From: Nitrospira sp. UBA6909
GTDB lineage: Bacteria; Nitrospirota; Nitrospiria; Nitrospirales; Nitrospiraceae
Direction: 5' to 3'
DNA: 15,562 bases
Assembly: GCA_002451055.1 (NCBI GenBank)
Contig: DKBD01000052.1
Coordinates: forward strand, 3,447-19,008
Part shown: piece after piece, positions 12,955 to 15,562 of the stretch
Layout of the letters: each line of letters begins with the position of its first letter
Position numbering within the stretch: the first letter of the stretch is position 1
Made by a program: the position numbers and the translations under genes
Notes under the pieces: generated by a model
Seen by the model: only the letters and a program-made list of their open reading frames with translations
Databases searched by the model: none
Told to the model about the DNA's origin: nothing

Positions 12955-14349
12955 TTAGCGGCCGATGATCAGAAAGTCACCCACCTTGATGAGCGACCCG
13001 GAAATGTTGTTTCGTGCCTTCAGAGTCTTCAAGGGAATGCGGAAACGCTTGGAGACTTTTTCCAAGGTGTCGCCCCTACGGACACGATACCATTTGGAGG
13101 AATCTTTCTTGATGGAAGAACCTTTCTTGACAAGGCGAGTCCGATCCGAAAGGGGAGGGAATTTGTACGTCGGTATTCGATCCAGTTCACTGATGACCTT
13201 CATGCCGGTTCCGACCGGCACTTTCAGGTGGTAAGCGGAATCGTCTGGAGGCGTAGCATCCCGCCGCAATTCTGGATTCAGGAGCCGAAGCTCTTCGTAT
13301 GGAATCCCGGTGATATTGGAGATCGCCCGGAAATGCACCGGGCGGTCAATGACCACCTCCTCAAATTCGTGCGGGGGAGCCTGATCCTGACTGAACCCGT
13401 ACCGGTCTGGATTCCTTGCAATGATGGTGGCGGCCATGATCCGAGGCACGTACTGTTTGGTTTCTCGACGAATCAGCTTGGTTTTGGAAATATCCCAAAA
13501 GGTTTCCCCGCTCGTTTTCCGTAGAGCGCGCAATACTTTGCCTTCACCCGCATTGTAAGCCGCCATTGCCAGCGGCCATGTTCCAAATAAGTCATACAAA
13601 TCACGAAGATATCGGGCCGCGGCGACGGTCGACTTGATAGGGTCACGACGCTCATCCACATAATTGTCGATGCGGAGACCATAGATTTTCCCGGTCGCTT
13701 TCATGAACTGCCATGGCCCGGTTGCCTTCGCCCGTGAGTACGCGTAGGGGTTGAACCCACTTTCGACCAGCGACAAATTGACCAAGTCGCTTGGGAGATC
13801 AAACTCGGCGAATATGGTTTCGACGAGCGGCCGATAGCGGCTGAACCGAACGAGCCATTGCTCGAACCGGTCTCGGATCGACGTATGGAAGAAGCGTAAG
13901 TGGCTTTCTACGGTCGGATCGACGACCACCGGAATGTTATAGGCATCGACCTTTGACTCATTCTCCGACTCATCCTGCGAGGCAGACGCTTGGGAGATCT
14001 CGTCGGCGTCGTCCGCACTGGGAGAGGAATCGGCGATGTCAGTGGTTTCCCCATCGGAGGAGTCCCCGATTGAATTGGGAGCAGAAGGGGTGAGGGCCAA
14101 TTCTGATTCCAACGGGACGAGGTTGGAATCGATGTCTTCGTCATTTTCCTCAGCAGCGGCTACCGTAACTTCCTCAGTAAGGAGTGCCCCAGCAGAGTCT
14201 GCGTTTTCCTCGGCAGTAACCACCTCTCCGGAATTTACGGAAGAGTCACCTTCTGCGCGGGTCTCACTTGGGAGCAAGAACGGAAGTGCGCTCAAGCAGC
14301 AGAACAGAACCACTAACATCACATCTACGATTCGAAGTTTGAATGACAT
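12955..14349 (-). CDS. MltD-like LysM lytic transglycosylase
   Basis: A 464-residue exported enzyme that cuts the MurNAc-GlcNAc bond of peptidoglycan. Signal peptide at 1-32 (hydrophobic 8-26, cleavage likely after TRA). Residues 33-135 are a long acidic low-complexity stretch. The SLT catalytic domain (about 170-310) has LSLVESGFNP with catalytic E196, KATGPWQFMKATG and AMAAYNAGEGKVLRALR. It is followed by about 80 residues typical of MltD (FRAISNITGIPYEELRLLNP) and a single LysM at 420-463 (YRVRRGDTLEKVSKRFRIP, ending GDFLIIGR). E. coli MltD has two LysM repeats, so one is missing or replaced. The ATG at 14349 has GAGG about nine bases upstream. It is probably periplasmic or outer-membrane associated. 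Confidence 0.92.
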   Translation of the reverse strand: MSFKLRIVDVMLVVLFCCLSALPFLLPSETRAEGDSSVNSGEVVTAEENADSAGALLTEEVTVAAAEENDEDIDSNLVPLESELALTPSAPNSIGDSSDGETTDIADSSPSADDADEISQASASQDESENESKVDAYNIPVVVDPTVESHLRFFHTSIRDRFEQWLVRFSRYRPLVETIFAEFDLPSDLVNLSLVESGFNPYAYSRAKATGPWQFMKATGKIYGLRIDNYVDERRDPIKSTVAAARYLRDLYDLFGTWPLAMAAYNAGEGKVLRALRKTSGETFWDISKTKLIRRETKQYVPRIMAATIIARNPDRYGFSQDQAPPHEFEEVVIDRPVHFRAISNITGIPYEELRLLNPELRRDATPPDDSAYHLKVPVGTGMKVISELDRIPTYKFPPLSDRTRLVKKGSSIKKDSSKWYRVRRGDTLEKVSKRFRIPLKTLKARNNISGSLIKVGDFLIIGR

Positions 14350-14399
14350 GATAAAAAACCTCGTCGTGATTGATGAAACATAGATGAAGCAATGGGGCT

Positions 14400-14428
14400 A
14401 GACTATCGAGCTCCCCAGGACTTGTCAA
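14400..14428 (-). promoter_or_regulatory. Candidate sigma70 promoter for the lytic transglycosylase
   Basis: On the minus strand TTGACA (14423-14428) is 17 bases before TAGTCT (14400-14405). Predicted start near 14393, a leader of about 44 bases. Perfect -35, -10 matching 3 of 6. Confidence 0.45.
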
Positions 14429-14573
14429 GAAATTGGGAGGAGGGGGATGCTCCCTCTTTGGTATCAGGACCGGCGGTTTCCGTCTTTCGTCTCCGCTGGG
14501 ACTTTTTCGATGGGTCAAGGCGAGGACGGACGAGAAAATCCTGAAAACATCGTCAGTTGTGGCATCGGATTTC
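14429..14573. other. Divergent intergenic stretch, nothing more recognised
   Basis: Middle of the 308-base gap between the transglycosylase and the aminotransferase genes. It holds a weak GAGGG/CCCTC stem at 14440-14456 and is otherwise featureless to me. No ORF is supported. Confidence 0.3.
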
Positions 14574-14603
14574 TTGACAGCCTCCAGGTGCAAATGGTAG
14601 CGT
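14574..14603 (+). promoter_or_regulatory. Candidate sigma70 promoter for the aminotransferase
   Basis: TTGACA (14574-14579), 18-base spacer, TAGCGT (14598-14603). Predicted start near 14610, about 48 bases before the ATG at 14658. The -35 is perfect; the -10 matches 3 of 6. Confidence 0.4.
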
Positions 14604-14657
14604 ACCGGCTCTTTTCTTGTGGATGCCCCACCAGGTTTCATCAAGGAGGATCGATCA

Positions 14658-15562
14658 ATGTTGAAGCGGTATCTCTTGGCTCCCGGCCCAACTCCTGTAC
14701 CCCCGGAAGTTCTTCTGGCGATGGCACGACCCATGATCCATCATCGAGCGCCGGAGTTCGACCCGATCTTCGCCGAGGTCCGCGAAGGACTCAAGTGGTT
14801 GTTTCAGACCCGGAACGACGTCCTGATGTTGGCGGCGTCCGGCACGGGCGGAATGGAAGGGTCCGTGTCCAATTTTTTGTCGCCCGGCGACAAGGCGTTG
14901 TATGTGAACGGCGGCAAGTTCGGAGAGCGTTGGGGCAAACTCTGCAAGACGTTTGGGGTACAGGCGACTGAGGTGAAAGTCGAGTGGGGGCGAGCGGTCG
15001 ATCCGCAGCAAGTGGCCGATGCCCTGAAGAAAGATCCCTCTATTAAGGCGGTCTACGTGCAAGCAAGCGAAACATCAACCGGTGTTTCTCATGATGTCAA
15101 GGCGCTGGGAGAAATTCTCAAATCCTATGAGAATGCCATCCTCGTGGTCGATGCCATCACGGCCCTGGGCGTATTCGACATCAAGACCGACGCGTGGGGG
15201 TTGGATGTGGTCATCACCGGCTCGCAGAAAGCCCTAATGCTACCGCCAGGCATGGCATTTGTGAGCGTCAGCGACAAGGCATGGGCCTTGGCTGACAAGG
15301 CCAAAAATGCCGCCTTCTATTTCAACTTCAAAAAGGAACGAGAGAACCAAGTCAAGAACCAGACCGCCTTCACTCCGGCGGTCTCGCTCATCATCGGCCT
15401 TCAGGAAGTTTTCAGAATAATGAAGGCCGAAGGGCTCGATAAGATGTTCGCGCGGCAGGGGAGATTGGCTCAGGCTATGCGGGAGGGCGTTCAAGCGGCC
15501 GGCTTGACCCTGTTTCCCAAAGAATCGCCTAGTGACGCATTAACAGCAGTATGCGCCCCGGA
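14658..15562 (+). CDS. Class V aminotransferase (alanine/serine-glyoxylate type), C-terminus outside window
   Basis: The first 301 residues of a PLP aminotransferase of fold type I, class V. The opening YLLAPGPTPVPPEVLLAMA and the site ASGTGGMEGSVSNFL are typical of the alanine-glyoxylate/serine-pyruvate group. D165 in LVVDAITALG should bind the PLP ring nitrogen and K191 in TGSQKALMLPPG is the Schiff-base lysine. Family members transfer amino groups between Ala, Ser or phosphoserine-pathway intermediates and glyoxylate or pyruvate; in several phyla this enzyme type sits beside serA and serves serine synthesis, but the next gene is not visible. The start is secure: AAGGAGGA (14643-14650) is seven bases before the ATG. 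The frame is uninterrupted to the edge; about 80-90 residues are probably missing. Confidence 0.9.
   Translation, partial: MLKRYLLAPGPTPVPPEVLLAMARPMIHHRAPEFDPIFAEVREGLKWLFQTRNDVLMLAASGTGGMEGSVSNFLSPGDKALYVNGGKFGERWGKLCKTFGVQATEVKVEWGRAVDPQQVADALKKDPSIKAVYVQASETSTGVSHDVKALGEILKSYENAILVVDAITALGVFDIKTDAWGLDVVITGSQKALMLPPGMAFVSVSDKAWALADKAKNAAFYFNFKKERENQVKNQTAFTPAVSLIIGLQEVFRIMKAEGLDKMFARQGRLAQAMREGVQAAGLTLFPKESPSDALTAVCAP

Overview
This window looks like ordinary chromosomal housekeeping and accessory DNA from a free-living Gram-negative bacterium. The evidence is a PilT/PilU pair, a lipoprotein, a lytic transglycosylase, Sec signal peptides and a membrane-anchored cytochrome c. Moderate-to-high GC, two DUF507 genes and a class V aminotransferase of the type often used in serine metabolism fit a Nitrospira-like member of Nitrospirota. 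That placement is inferred from gene style and was not tested by any search. No CRISPR array, tRNA, rRNA, insertion sequence, prophage or defence island is visible.

Layout. 1-758 (minus): the N-terminal part of a receiver-like plus PAS signalling protein that runs off the left edge. 1040-2996 (minus): two exported proteins, an NTF2-like two-domain protein followed by a protein resembling copper type II monooxygenases. 3107-4665 (minus): a DEDD-type 3'-5' exonuclease/RNase H-like gene overlapping a PP2C phosphatase gene by 4 bases. 4768-8244 (plus): a run of seven genes: cyclophilin-like fold protein, two DUF507 proteins, a TPR lipoprotein, a Bcp peroxiredoxin, an exported Ig-like plus degenerate HAD-like protein and an anchored monohaem cytochrome c. 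8270-10549 (minus): pilT then pilU, the retraction ATPases of type IV pili. 10671-11831 (minus): a BioF-type oxoamine synthase. 11958-12728 (plus): a membrane-anchored TPR protein. 12955-14349 (minus): an MltD-like lytic transglycosylase with one LysM. 14658-15562 (plus): a class V aminotransferase cut by the right edge.

How the genes relate. Functional coupling is strongest for pilT-pilU and for the overlapping exonuclease/phosphatase pair. The plus-strand run 4768-8244 mixes oxidative-stress and envelope functions and may be one or several transcripts. Several sigma70-like promoters can be read. The most striking is the 102-base divergent region at 4666-4767, where two opposing promoters overlap and the leftward one would start transcription on the A of its gene's ATG.

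I did not find a convincing novel multi-gene system. The best leads are (i) the secreted protein at 1040-2041, which keeps candidates for all six copper ligands of the PHM/DBH family, next to an exported NTF2-like partner; (ii) the exported HAD-like domain at 6788-7666 that has lost its motif I aspartates; (iii) the back-to-back DUF507 paralogues; and (iv) the overlapping divergent promoters with a probable leaderless transcript.
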